Below are positions 16,574-24,319 of a DNA stretch of 64,000 bases, piece after piece. The notes beneath the pieces were generated by a model. The model was not told the origin of the DNA. It made no database searches and was given only the letters and a program-made list of their open reading frames with translations. The translations under genes were made by a program, and so were the position numbers. This stretch comes from Priestia iocasae (GTDB taxonomy: Bacteria > Bacillota > Bacilli > Bacillales > Bacillaceae_H), in contig NZ_JAFBFC010000006.1 in assembly GCF_016909075.1 (NCBI RefSeq), positions 62,001 through 126,000 of the forward strand. The letters run 5' to 3'. Every line of letters begins with the position of its first letter. The first letter of the stretch is position 1.

Positions 16574-17506
16574 ATGAACATTGAGCGAATTTTAGTTACG
16601 GGACGACTACATAAACAAATTCAAGAAATCGTGGAAAAAAAGCAGCTGGATACGTGTTTTCGCTTTCTTGCAAAAGAGCAAGTCACACAAGAGGATCTAG
16701 AGTGGGCAGATGCTTATGTGGATTTTGGACCGATTGAAAACATGAATTATAAAGGGCTAAAATGGGTGCATTCATTAGGAGCGGGTGTAGATGCATTTGT
16801 ACTGAATCGAACATGGGAGGAACAGGTGTTGTTAACGCGAACCATCTGTTCATTCGGGCAGCGTATGAGCGAATATTGCTTAAGCTACATGCTGCGGGAT
16901 GTACAAAAGCATGATACGTATGCGAGTCAACAAGCTGAGAAGAAGTGGAACCCAATTGCGCCGACGATGCTTTCAAGTCAAACGGTCGTCATTTATGGAA
17001 CAGGTGAAATTGGCTCACAAATTGGACGAGTGTTAACGGCATTAGGAACAACGGTATATGGAGTATCGGCAAGCGGAACGCAAAAAGAGGGATTTACACA
17101 CGTGTTTTCTCGTTCAGATGAGCAGGATGTTTTACAGAAAGCCGATTGGATCATTAGTACCCTCCCTTTGACGCTCGAAACGAAAAGGATGTTTGATGAG
17201 TCGTTTTTTAGTCAATTGCACGCATCTAGCTTTATCAATGTAGGACGAGGGGGAACGGTTCACACGGAGGAACTAGTAAACGCGCTAAACAAAGGGCAAG
17301 TGCGACAAGCGGTGTTAGACGTGTTTGCAGAAGAGCCTTTACCGATTTCTTCACCACTTTGGAATCATCCTAATATCACAGTTACGCCTCACATTTCTGC
17401 AATTACGACCCCGAAAGAAGCAGTCGCCTGTTTTATGGATACGCTAGAGCGAATTCAACAAGGAAAGCCGCTTCTTAATAAAGTAGCCATTGACAAGGGA
17501 TACTAA
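16574..17506 (+). CDS. D-isomer-specific 2-hydroxyacid dehydrogenase family protein
   Basis: 310 residues, NAD(P)-dependent. The Rossmann motif is IYGTGEIGSQIGRVL (GxGxxG, about 141-155). Substrate-domain and catalytic features: WVHSLGAGVDAF near the N-terminus, STLPLTLETKRMF, INVGRGGTVHTEELV (Arg in NVGRG), LDVFAEEPLP (Glu) and NITVTPHISA (His). The catalytic Arg/Glu/His triad is therefore present. It resembles short-chain-acid or glyoxylate/hydroxypyruvate reductases; the substrate is not deducible. Single gene. Confidence 0.85.
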   Translation: MNIERILVTGRLHKQIQEIVEKKQLDTCFRFLAKEQVTQEDLEWADAYVDFGPIENMNYKGLKWVHSLGAGVDAFVLNRTWEEQVLLTRTICSFGQRMSEYCLSYMLRDVQKHDTYASQQAEKKWNPIAPTMLSSQTVVIYGTGEIGSQIGRVLTALGTTVYGVSASGTQKEGFTHVFSRSDEQDVLQKADWIISTLPLTLETKRMFDESFFSQLHASSFINVGRGGTVHTEELVNALNKGQVRQAVLDVFAEEPLPISSPLWNHPNITVTPHISAITTPKEAVACFMDTLERIQQGKPLLNKVAIDKGY

Positions 17507-17655
17507 AAAAGGTTCATAAAATTGCAAATGATGGTTACGTTTTTCCTATAAGCAGAATGATATACTTAAGGTAACATGTGAGATATGTTAGGTAGGTATA
17601 CGCTTTATGGATGTAAATAGAGATAGAAAGAACGTTTTTCTAGGAGGAAATAGTC

Positions 17656-18750
17656 GTGAGTGAACAACATCTGCTTTATGAAGAGGCAGAGCATTTTATA
17701 AATAGTTGCTATGAAGAGCTTGGGAAAACACCTAAGCAGCTTCAAGCAAGGTTAGCAGAGATAAAAGAAGAGATAACGATAAACGGTACGTACACGCATA
17801 CCTTTGAGGAGATTGAGCATGGAGCTCGCGTAGCGTGGCGTAACAGTAATAAATGCATCGGTCGTCTATTTTGGCAGTCGCTTCATGTGGTTGATGCACG
17901 TTCCCTACAAGATGAAGAAGCGATTTTTCATGCATTAATTGAACATATAGACTATGCAACAAACAACGGGAAAATCCGTCCAACGATTACGGTGTTTAAG
18001 CCGCAGGTTCATGAAGCTAATTCAGTTCGAATTTGGAATCATCAATTGCTTCGATATGCGGGGTATGAAACGGAGTACGGCGTGTTAGGAGACCCTGCGT
18101 CGCTTGCGTTTACAAAAGTGTGTGAGGAACTAGGCTGGAAAGGCAAAGGAACGCATTTTGATTTGCTTCCGCTCGTCATTCAAGTGAATAATCGTGAGCC
18201 AAAATGGTTTGAGATTCCACCAGAGGTTGTTCTTGAAGTGCCAATTGAGCACGCAGAGCTTCCTGAATTGAATGAGCTTGGAATCAAATGGTATGGTGTT
18301 CCCATTATTTCAGATATGCGTCTTGAAATGGGAGGACTTCACTATGTAGCGGCCCCTTTTAATGGATGGTACATGGAAACGGAAATTGGTGCCCGCAATT
18401 TAGCAGATGAAGACCGCTACAATTTGCTGCCAAAAGTAGCTGAAATCATGAAGCTAAATACAAGCTCAAATGCGACTCTTTGGAAAGACAAAGCGCTAAT
18501 TGAGCTTAATGTTGCCGTTTTGCAATCGTTTAAAGAAAAAGGAGTCAGCATTGTTGATCATCACACAGCCGCTCAACAATTTAAGCTATTTGAACAGCGA
18601 GAAGAAAGCAGTGGGCGAGATGTAACGGGGGATTGGACATGGCTCATTCCACCTGTATCTCCTGCCACGACGCATATTTTTCATAAGTCGTATCGCAATG
18701 AGATTGTGAAACCAAATTACTTTTATCAAGGTTGTCCGTTTCAAAAATAA
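17656..18750 (+). CDS. nos: Nitric oxide synthase, oxygenase subunit (bacterial NOS)
   Basis: 364 residues, matching the 360-residue bacterial NOS that lacks a reductase domain and borrows flavodoxin-type electrons. It converts L-arginine to citrulline plus NO. The haem Cys ligand is in [14 protein letters not shown] (Cys67). The substrate-binding helix and pterin region include [12 protein letters not shown] (Glu for arginine guanidinium), DRYNLLP and [14 protein letters not shown] start behind AGGAGG. Corresponds to B. subtilis YflM. NO-responsive genes (nsrR, hmp) follow within 4 kb. Confidence 0.97.
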   Translation: MSEQHLLYEEAEHFINSCYEELGKTPKQLQARLAEIKEEITINGTYTHTFEEIEHGARVAWRNSNKCIGRLFWQSLHVVDARSLQDEEAIFHALIEHIDYATNNGKIRPTITVFKPQVHEANSVRIWNHQLLRYAGYETEYGVLGDPASLAFTKVCEELGWKGKGTHFDLLPLVIQVNNREPKWFEIPPEVVLEVPIEHAELPELNELGIKWYGVPIISDMRLEMGGLHYVAAPFNGWYMETEIGARNLADEDRYNLLPKVAEIMKLNTSSNATLWKDKALIELNVAVLQSFKEKGVSIVDHHTAAQQFKLFEQREESSGRDVTGDWTWLIPPVSPATTHIFHKSYRNEIVKPNYFYQGCPFQK

Positions 18751-19000
18751 GAACCATGTGCATTGAATATGCCTTGCCTATCGAATCCGGTGAAATCAAC
18801 GGATGAATGGGGAAGGCCTGTTTTGTAAAGGATGTTGCCTTTAGATAGGTTTCTTGACAGGTAACCATTTCAGGTTGGTTGGAGTGGAAATCAACCACTT
18901 CCCACCGCTTGTTAAATGGCAACAACCTTTACGCAAATAACCACTTGCTTGAAGAGAAACGGTGAAGTCGCTACATCATACATACGAAAGAGGTAATACG
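18751..19000 (+). other. Hairpin-rich intergenic stretch between nos and the MTHFS-like gene
   Basis: 250 bp with several small stems: ATCCG/CGGAT around 18784-18804, GCCTT/AAGGC, TAAAGG/CCTTTA at about 18827, GGTT/AACC, and GGTTG paired with CAACC further on. No gene with a ribosome site and no match to a riboswitch class I know. A structured leader is possible. Confidence 0.3.
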
Positions 19001-19714
19001 ATGAATAAAAAAGATGAAATTCGACACAAAGTGTGGGATGCGCTTGTCGAAAACAAGCTTGGACGTTTTCCGTTTCCGCTTCATCACCGCATTCCTAACT
19101 TTAAAGGAGCGGAACAAGCGACAAAGCATATTATTGCGATGGATGTGTACAAAGAAGCAAACGTTGTAAAGGTGAATCCAGATTCTCCGCAGCTACCACT
19201 TCGAGCACAGGTGTTGCGCGATGGAAAGATGCTCTTGATTCCGACACCACGGTTAAAAGACGGATTTGTACAAATCAAGCCAGAGTGGGTACCAAAAGGA
19301 GAAGAGCGAAAAGCGGCGAGCTTAAAGCATATGAACTCCTATGGGAAAGTGTTAGCGTTAAGTGAAATGCCACAAATTGATTTAATTGTTGTTGGCTCCG
19401 TAGCGATGCACCGAGATGGAAGACGACTTGGCAAAGGAGAAGGCTACGCAGACCGAGAATATGCGATTATTCGTGAGCTAGGAAATCGAGCGGTTCCGGT
19501 TATTACATCAGTTCATAGTACGCAAGTAGTCGAAGATGACATACCACGAGATCCGTATGACTTGACAGCAGATTGGATTGTAACGGAAGAAGGATTAATT
19601 GAAACGAAGACACCTTATGAAAAGCCAACAGGCATTCTGTGGGAGCATGTAACAGAAGAGGAAAAGCAAGCGATGCCGGTTTTACAAGATGTATGGGAGA
19701 TTACGCATAAGTGA
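19001..19714 (+). CDS. 5-formyltetrahydrofolate cyclo-ligase-family protein
   Basis: 237 residues from ATG at 19001 (AAAGAGGTAA upstream); the ORF extends 13 codons further without support. The 5-FTHFCL-like fold is indicated by the substrate/ATP-site signature RLGKGEGYADREYAI (about 146-160) and by VGSVAMHRDG in front. Classical MTHFS (YqgN) has GxGxGYYD; this longer 'MTHFSD/archaeal-type' variant has GKGEGYADRE, so the precise substrate is uncertain. It may act on a formyl-folate or an unrelated carboxylate. Confidence 0.78.
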   Translation: MNKKDEIRHKVWDALVENKLGRFPFPLHHRIPNFKGAEQATKHIIAMDVYKEANVVKVNPDSPQLPLRAQVLRDGKMLLIPTPRLKDGFVQIKPEWVPKGEERKAASLKHMNSYGKVLALSEMPQIDLIVVGSVAMHRDGRRLGKGEGYADREYAIIRELGNRAVPVITSVHSTQVVEDDIPRDPYDLTADWIVTEEGLIETKTPYEKPTGILWEHVTEEEKQAMPVLQDVWEITHK

Positions 19715-19724
19715 TGAATCCATT

Positions 19725-19765
19725 TAAAAAATCGACATGACGGAAGAAACGTCATGTCGATTTTA
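19725..19765 (+). terminator. Terminator after MTHFS-like gene
   Basis: AAAATCGACATGACG / CGTCATGTCGATTTT, perfect stem, 7-nt loop, 11 bp after the stop. Confidence 0.92.
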
Positions 19766-19775
19766 CTGAACCTAA

Positions 19776-19939
19776 GTAGATGGCGTCTTTCCTTACGGTT
19801 GTCGCACCATCTACTATAGGTAGATCCTTAAGGGGGAAAGGTCTAGATCATTCTTTTTAAAGAGGGAAAATCCATGTAATGTGATTGAATAGGCGTTGTC
19901 AAAAGGAGGGCTTTCTTGCTCCTTTTGACAACCCTTTTT
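19776..19939 (+). ncRNA. Candidate structured RNA ending in a strong terminator
   Basis: Starts with hairpin AGTAGATGG/CCATCTACT (19776-19816) and ends with a 14-bp stem GTTGTCAAAAGGAG / CTCCTTTTGACAAC (19895-19934) followed by CCTTTTTG. The T run favours plus-strand transcription, yet no plus-strand gene ends here. A 26-codon frame (from 19781) lacks a ribosome site. It could alternatively be only the terminator region of converging yflJ. Confidence 0.35.
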
Positions 19940-19940
19940 G

Positions 19941-20072
19941 TTATTTTGCGTGTTTTTCTAATAAGTTAGCTAAAATGTGAGTTTTGTAGCTTTCTACTTT
20001 ACGATCTTCGTAACGACGAACACCGCGCTTTTTTAACTCCTGTACATACCAACCTTTGCTTCCAACGTGCAT
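19941..20072 (-). CDS. yflJ: DUF2639 small protein YflJ
   Basis: 43 residues: starts MHVGSKGWYVQELKKRGVRR, then a Tyr/Lys-rich segment ending LLEKHAK. The GSKGWYVxELKK and KxESYKTHxLxNLL patterns are those of the DUF2639 family (B. subtilis YflJ). AAAGGGTG lies eight bases before the ATG. Too short for usual ORF thresholds. Function unknown in the family. It sits just downstream of the NO synthase region, as yflJ sits near yflM in B. subtilis. Confidence 0.85.
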   Translation of the reverse strand: MHVGSKGWYVQELKKRGVRRYEDRKVESYKTHILANLLEKHAK

Positions 20073-20308
20073 CTTAAAACACCCTTTCTTTTCGTATTTC
20101 TAGGAACAGAATGAGGTTCATTGTCTGCTCAAGTGGAAGACGTCTGTCTTTCCTTGGGGGTTCATTGTAACATCTCAGAAATGCTGAAAAAAAGGGGTGA
20201 TTTCAAAAAAGGTTTTTAGCAATTTTTTCTATTGTTTTTCATTTGGCTGTTTACATTCTTTTTAAGGGGGAATAGGTTTACAACGATACGAACAAGGGAG
20301 GGATGGCA

Positions 20309-20632
20309 ATGAAAGAGCGATACTATGTAGCGGTGGAGACAGGGGTTATTCATAAAAAGCCATTTGATGATCAAGTGAACTATTATGAAATAGAAGCAAC
20401 AACAAGAGAGCATAACGAGCTACAAGCCATTTTTACGAAATTAAGAGAACTAGAATATGAATTTACACCTATTTTGTTGAAGCCATTAAAAGAGAGTGAA
20501 GGAATCGAGCGAAGAGAAGAGCAGCAGCAAATCATGACAAATTTGTTTACGATGCTGTATACGCTTGGGACGGCTGAAACGAAGGGGAAATTAGCCTCTC
20601 TACACATTTTAGATGAGCTGCATACGACATAA
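20309..20632 (+). CDS. Conserved-looking small cytoplasmic protein, unknown function
   Basis: 107 residues from the second ATG (20309), which has GGGAGGG at proper spacing; the first ATG (20303) touches the ribosome site. Mixed alpha/beta, acidic C-terminal half with helices (EREHNELQAIFTKLRELEYEF, HILDELHTT end). No signal peptide, membrane helix or known motif. Not recognised. It has its own terminator and sits between yflJ and nsrR. Confidence 0.65.
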   Translation: MKERYYVAVETGVIHKKPFDDQVNYYEIEATTREHNELQAIFTKLRELEYEFTPILLKPLKESEGIERREEQQQIMTNLFTMLYTLGTAETKGKLASLHILDELHTT

Positions 20633-20633
20633 A

Positions 20634-20682
20634 ATAAGGGTGTTTCAAAAGGGGACGTTTGACCTTTTGAAACACCCTTATG
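20634..20682. terminator. Long hairpin terminator after unknown gene
   Basis: ATAAGGGTGTTTCAAAAGG pairs perfectly with CCTTTTGAAACACCCTTAT around a 10-nt loop, directly past the stop. There is no long T run. Confidence 0.75.
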
Positions 20683-20755
20683 CACATTAGACCGTCATAA
20701 ACACGGACGAATCATAAGCCGATCTTTTTCTTTATACATTCACGTTAGTGCATGA

Positions 20756-21205
20756 CTAATGAGATGTGGACTTTGTATGAAACAAAAAGGCTAGTTCGTC
20801 TTGATTTTGAATGAGGTCTGCAAGTGTATATTGATCGAGCACATGAATGAATGCTTGAAAAGCTTCGTGCAATACGTTCTTGAGCTTGCAGGAAGGTGAG
20901 AGGATACATTGGTTTCCTTCTCGGTTAAAGCATTCTACGATATGAAAATCTTCTTCCGTTTGTCGAACAACCGCGCCGATATTAATATCGGTTGGCGCAT
21001 GTGCGAGACGAATGCCCCCATTTCGACCTCTAATTGTTTCGATTAATCCAAGCTTTCCTAATTCATGAATGACTTTCATTAAATGATTCTTTGAGATGTT
21101 GTAAGCATCAGCGATTTCTTTTATATTGCTTAATTCATCACGTTTGTACGTTGCTAAGTATAATAACACTCGCAAAGAGTAATCAGTGTATTGTGTTAAT
21201 CTCAT
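20756..21205 (-). CDS. nsrR: Rrf2-family NO-responsive repressor NsrR
   Basis: 149 residues. Winged-helix Rrf2 regulator with an N-terminal HTH (IKEIADAYNISKNHLMKVIHEL) and wing (GRNGGIRLA). Three cysteines at 92, 100 and 106 (CFNREGNQC, PSCKL) form the Fe-S cluster site that reacts with NO. In Bacillus NsrR represses hmp and nasDEF. It is divergent from hmp, whose promoter carries two matching operators. Start behind GAAGG; the gene may autoregulate through the shared region. Confidence 0.95.
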   Translation of the reverse strand: MRLTQYTDYSLRVLLYLATYKRDELSNIKEIADAYNISKNHLMKVIHELGKLGLIETIRGRNGGIRLAHAPTDINIGAVVRQTEEDFHIVECFNREGNQCILSPSCKLKNVLHEAFQAFIHVLDQYTLADLIQNQDELAFLFHTKSTSH

Positions 21206-21371
21206 AAGGAAAAACCTTCTTTCTCATTAACAATATCTTTATGATAGCACGGTAAAGCATTCATATGAAACTTTTCTGACTATTTGCGAAGGCAGGAGGG
21301 AAAAGGAGGGGGTTGAAGAAGAAGAAAAAATCTTCTTGTTTAAAAGTAGGATAATTGTGACAATTTTTCAA

Positions 21372-21394
21372 AAGATGTATATAAAATATATTTT
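21372..21394 (+). promoter_or_regulatory. NsrR-like operator 1 of hmp
   Basis: AAGATGTATATAAAATATATTTT resembles the 11-1-11 NsrR palindrome AAGATGYATTTNAAATRCATCTT; it covers the -35 region of the hmp promoter. Confidence 0.7.
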
Positions 21395-21410
21395 TTCAAA
21401 GACAGCGCGA

Positions 21411-21416
21411 TATAAT
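21411..21416 (+). promoter_or_regulatory. -10 box of hmp
   Basis: Perfect TATAAT between the two NsrR-like palindromes; no good -35 is present, as often with AT-rich regulated promoters. Confidence 0.6.
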
Positions 21417-21417
21417 A

Positions 21418-21440
21418 AAGATATATTCAAAATACATCTT
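21418..21440 (+). promoter_or_regulatory. NsrR-like operator 2 of hmp
   Basis: A 23-bp near-palindrome, left arm AAGATATATT, right arm AAATACATCTT. It is the better match of the two and lies over the expected transcription start. Confidence 0.8.
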
Positions 21441-21461
21441 TTGAAGGATGGGGAGTTAATC

Positions 21462-22661
21462 ATGCTGAGTGAACGAACGATTCAAATTGTGAAAAGTACA
21501 GCTCCAGTGTTGCAAACATACGGAAAAGACATTACGGCGCGTTTTTATGAAACGTTATTTCGCGATCATCCAGCTCTTTTGAACATTTTTAATCAAACGA
21601 ATCAAAAAGCAGGGAGACAACCAACGGCTTTAGCGAATACCGTCTACGCAGCAGCTTTGCACATTGATCAATTAGAAACATTGTTACCGGTTGTGAAGCA
21701 AATTGGACATAAACATCGAAGCATTGGTGTAAAAGCAGAGCATTACCCCATCGTTGGAGAATACTTATTACGTGCGATAAAAGACGTATTAAAAGACGAT
21801 GCGACAGAGGACATTTTACAGGCTTGGGAAGAAGCATACGGAGTAATTGCGAGCATTTTCATTCAGGTCGAACAAGACATGTATGAAGAAGCACAAAACC
21901 AAACCGGTGGATGGGAAGGATACCGAGACTTTTATGTAGACAAGGTCGTTCGTGAAACACCAGAGGTTACGTCTTTTTACGTGAAGCCGAGTGACCACCA
22001 ACCTCTTGCTACGTTTTTACCGGGGCAGTATGTGAGTGTAAAGCTAAGTGTTCCACATGAAACATACACACACATTCGTCAATATAGCTTGTCGGATGCA
22101 CCAGGTAAAGACTATTATCGCATCACGGTTAAACGAGAAACAGGGATAGAAGAAGGAATTGTCTCCACGTATCTACATGACCAAGTGAAGGAAGGAGATA
22201 TTCTACCACTTAGTGCACCAGCGGGTGACTTTGTTTATGAGGCGAATCCTGAGAAGCCAGTTGTGTTTATTAGCTCAGGAATAGGAATTACTCCGGTTGT
22301 CAGCATGCTAAAGCATCTTGTCCATGAACATCCTTCTCAAAAACTGACACATATTCATGCGGTGAGAAATAGTGAGCATTATGCATTGAAACGTGAAATG
22401 AACGATTTAGGGCAGTCGGTTCGTTTGTACGTCGCATACAGTCAACCAACCGTTTCAGATTATGAGCAAAATGATTTTCAGCTTGAAGGAAGAATGAATG
22501 AAGATGTGTTAAATCAATGGATTGAAGACAAGGACGCTACGTATTATGTGTGTGGATCTGAATCCTTTATGAAATCAATTCTTTCATCATTAAAGGCACT
22601 AGGAGTAAAAGAGGAGAGCGTCCACTATGAGTTCTTCGGACCGAAAATGAGTACGGTATAA
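21462..22661 (+). CDS. hmp: Flavohaemoglobin / nitric oxide dioxygenase Hmp
   Basis: 399 residues from ATG at 21462 (GGATGGGGAG upstream; the ORF's extra 42 codons are the operator region). Globin domain 1-145 with distal Tyr29 and Gln53 and proximal His85 (GHKHRSIGV). FAD domain follows with RQYSLSDAPG, then the NAD domain with SSGIGITPVVSML and YVCGSESFM. It oxidises NO to nitrate with O2 and NADH. Controlled by NsrR from the divergent gene; works opposite to the NO synthase 3 kb upstream. Confidence 0.97.
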   Translation: MLSERTIQIVKSTAPVLQTYGKDITARFYETLFRDHPALLNIFNQTNQKAGRQPTALANTVYAAALHIDQLETLLPVVKQIGHKHRSIGVKAEHYPIVGEYLLRAIKDVLKDDATEDILQAWEEAYGVIASIFIQVEQDMYEEAQNQTGGWEGYRDFYVDKVVRETPEVTSFYVKPSDHQPLATFLPGQYVSVKLSVPHETYTHIRQYSLSDAPGKDYYRITVKRETGIEEGIVSTYLHDQVKEGDILPLSAPAGDFVYEANPEKPVVFISSGIGITPVVSMLKHLVHEHPSQKLTHIHAVRNSEHYALKREMNDLGQSVRLYVAYSQPTVSDYEQNDFQLEGRMNEDVLNQWIEDKDATYYVCGSESFMKSILSSLKALGVKEESVHYEFFGPKMSTV

Positions 22662-22695
22662 ACGACATCTCGCATAAATTGAATGAAAAACGGGT

Positions 22696-22732
22696 AAAGA
22701 GCTAACAACGATGTAATGGTTAGCTCTTTTTA
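22696..22732 (+). terminator. Terminator after hmp
   Basis: AAAGAGCTAAC / GTTAGCTCTTTTT with a 12-nt loop, 34 bp past the stop. Confidence 0.88.
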
Positions 22733-22803
22733 TATGATGAAGCATGTTTGAGGCATGCTTCGTTTAAAATAAACACAACTCATTTGAAGAAGGAAGTGGC
22801 AAG

Positions 22804-24111
22804 GTGGAGAACAAAAGATATGATGTCATTGGAATCGGGCTTGGTCCATTTAATTTGGGGCTCGCAGCGCTGTTGGATGGTGTAGAGGAAGTGGATGCGT
22901 TGTTTTTTGATAAAGAGCCTTATTTTGAATGGCATCCTGGTATGTTAATTGATGGAACCGACCTTCAAGTACCATTTATTGCAGATTTGGTCACGTTTGC
23001 TGATCCAACGAGTCCGTACTCATTCTTAAATTATGCGCATAAACACAATCGATTGTATGCATTCTTTTTCTTTAATCGATTTGATATTCCACGCCAAGAA
23101 TACAATGAATATGCAAAGTGGGTATCGAAGCAACTAGCGTCTTGTCGGTTCGGACAACGAGTAGTCGATGTGATCAATCATCAAGGTGACGACGGGTATT
23201 ACGAAGTAAACGTAATGGACATCGAGACAGAAGAGGTATCGACTTTTTATGCGAAGCATCTTGTTCTTGGAACAGGAAGTGTACCGTTCGTACCGAGTAA
23301 ATTAGAAAAAGCGTTAAATGATGACCTTTTACATACGAGTTCATATTTAGATAAGAAGGAAGGCATAAAAGAAGGTAATACGATTACCGTTGTTGGTTCT
23401 GGTCAAAGTGCAGCGGAAGTGTTTCATGATTTACTGAAAGAGCAAGATCGTTACGGTTATCATCTCAATTGGTTTACGCGGTCGCCGCATTTTCAGCAAT
23501 TAGAAGAATCAAAAATTGCGCAAGAAGTGTTTTCACCGGATTATGTTGATTATTTTCACTCGCTTTCATTTGATGAGCGAATGAATACGTTAGACTCATT
23601 AAGGCCGTTACGAAATGGAGTTGAAAAAGCAACCCTTCAGCAAATTTACGATTTGCTGTATCATCGTTCGGTTACAACTCCTCATTTACCTGTGACGATT
23701 CAAGCTTCAACCGAAGTAAAGGGTGTGCAGCCAAAGGATGGCACGTATTCCCTCAGTTGCTATCAAAATCAGACGGATAAAACGTTTGAAGTGGAAACCG
23801 ATAAAGTGATTCTAGCGACAGGGTATAAGCCGTATATCCCAGAATGGATCGAGCGGATGCGCGATGACATGGAATGGGAAGATGAGAAGCGCTTTAAGGT
23901 GACGAGAGATTATCGGATTGCGTTTAAGAAGGAAAGAGATCATCACATCTTCACCCTTACGAACCTAGATCATTCTCATGGCGCAGAGGCGACAAATCTT
24001 GGCTTGTCGGTTCAGCGTAATCAGCGTATTATTGCGACAATTGCTGGAAAAGAGGTGTATCCACTCCCTAAAAACACAACGTTTCAACAATTTTCGATCA
24101 ACACAAAATGA
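22804..24111 (+). CDS. Lysine/ornithine N-monooxygenase-type flavoprotein (IucD/SidA family)
   Basis: 435 residues from GTG behind AAGGAAGTGG. FAD motif DVIGIGLGPFNLGLAAL at the N-terminus with the family's GPxN, substrate region FFDKEPYFEWHPGMLIDG, NADPH motif VVGSGQSAAEVF (about 197), and ATGYKP near the end. These enzymes N-hydroxylate lysine, ornithine or a diamine to make hydroxamate siderophores. No siderophore synthetase or Fur box was seen next to it, so either the partners lie elsewhere or the enzyme has been left alone. Confidence 0.88.
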   Translation: MENKRYDVIGIGLGPFNLGLAALLDGVEEVDALFFDKEPYFEWHPGMLIDGTDLQVPFIADLVTFADPTSPYSFLNYAHKHNRLYAFFFFNRFDIPRQEYNEYAKWVSKQLASCRFGQRVVDVINHQGDDGYYEVNVMDIETEEVSTFYAKHLVLGTGSVPFVPSKLEKALNDDLLHTSSYLDKKEGIKEGNTITVVGSGQSAAEVFHDLLKEQDRYGYHLNWFTRSPHFQQLEESKIAQEVFSPDYVDYFHSLSFDERMNTLDSLRPLRNGVEKATLQQIYDLLYHRSVTTPHLPVTIQASTEVKGVQPKDGTYSLSCYQNQTDKTFEVETDKVILATGYKPYIPEWIERMRDDMEWEDEKRFKVTRDYRIAFKKERDHHIFTLTNLDHSHGAEATNLGLSVQRNQRIIATIAGKEVYPLPKNTTFQQFSINTK

Positions 24112-24134
24112 TACGATTCATTTTGTGTTTTTTT
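24100..24134 (+). terminator. Terminator overlapping the 3' end of the N-monooxygenase gene
   Basis: AACACAAAATGA / TTCATTTTGTGTT stem plus T run; the 5' arm includes the last codons and the TGA stop. Confidence 0.88.
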
Positions 24135-24319
24135 CATTTCTTCTGTATAATAATCATTTTGATAAGTCAGACTTCTGACATGTATAAACGGTCACAAAAT
24201 GAAAGCAATGCACGGTGAAGGCGTCCATAATTTCTCATTTTTATTTTACAGTCAATTCGTCCTGACTTATGTTATGATAAGAAAATAATTTTTGAAGGAA
24301 TACGTTAATGAGGTGAGGG

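Noticed and set aside
18780-18860. Cobalamin-riboswitch-like CCGGTGAAATC segment
   Set aside because: The B12-box and other conserved elements are missing; similarity is limited to a few bases.
18644-18925. 93-codon minus-strand ORF across the nos 3' end
   Set aside because: Overlaps a certain gene, no ribosome site, no domain.
24135-24300. Fur-box-like ATAATAATCATTTTGATAA
   Set aside because: Only partial agreement with the Fur consensus and it precedes an amino-acid symporter rather than an iron gene.
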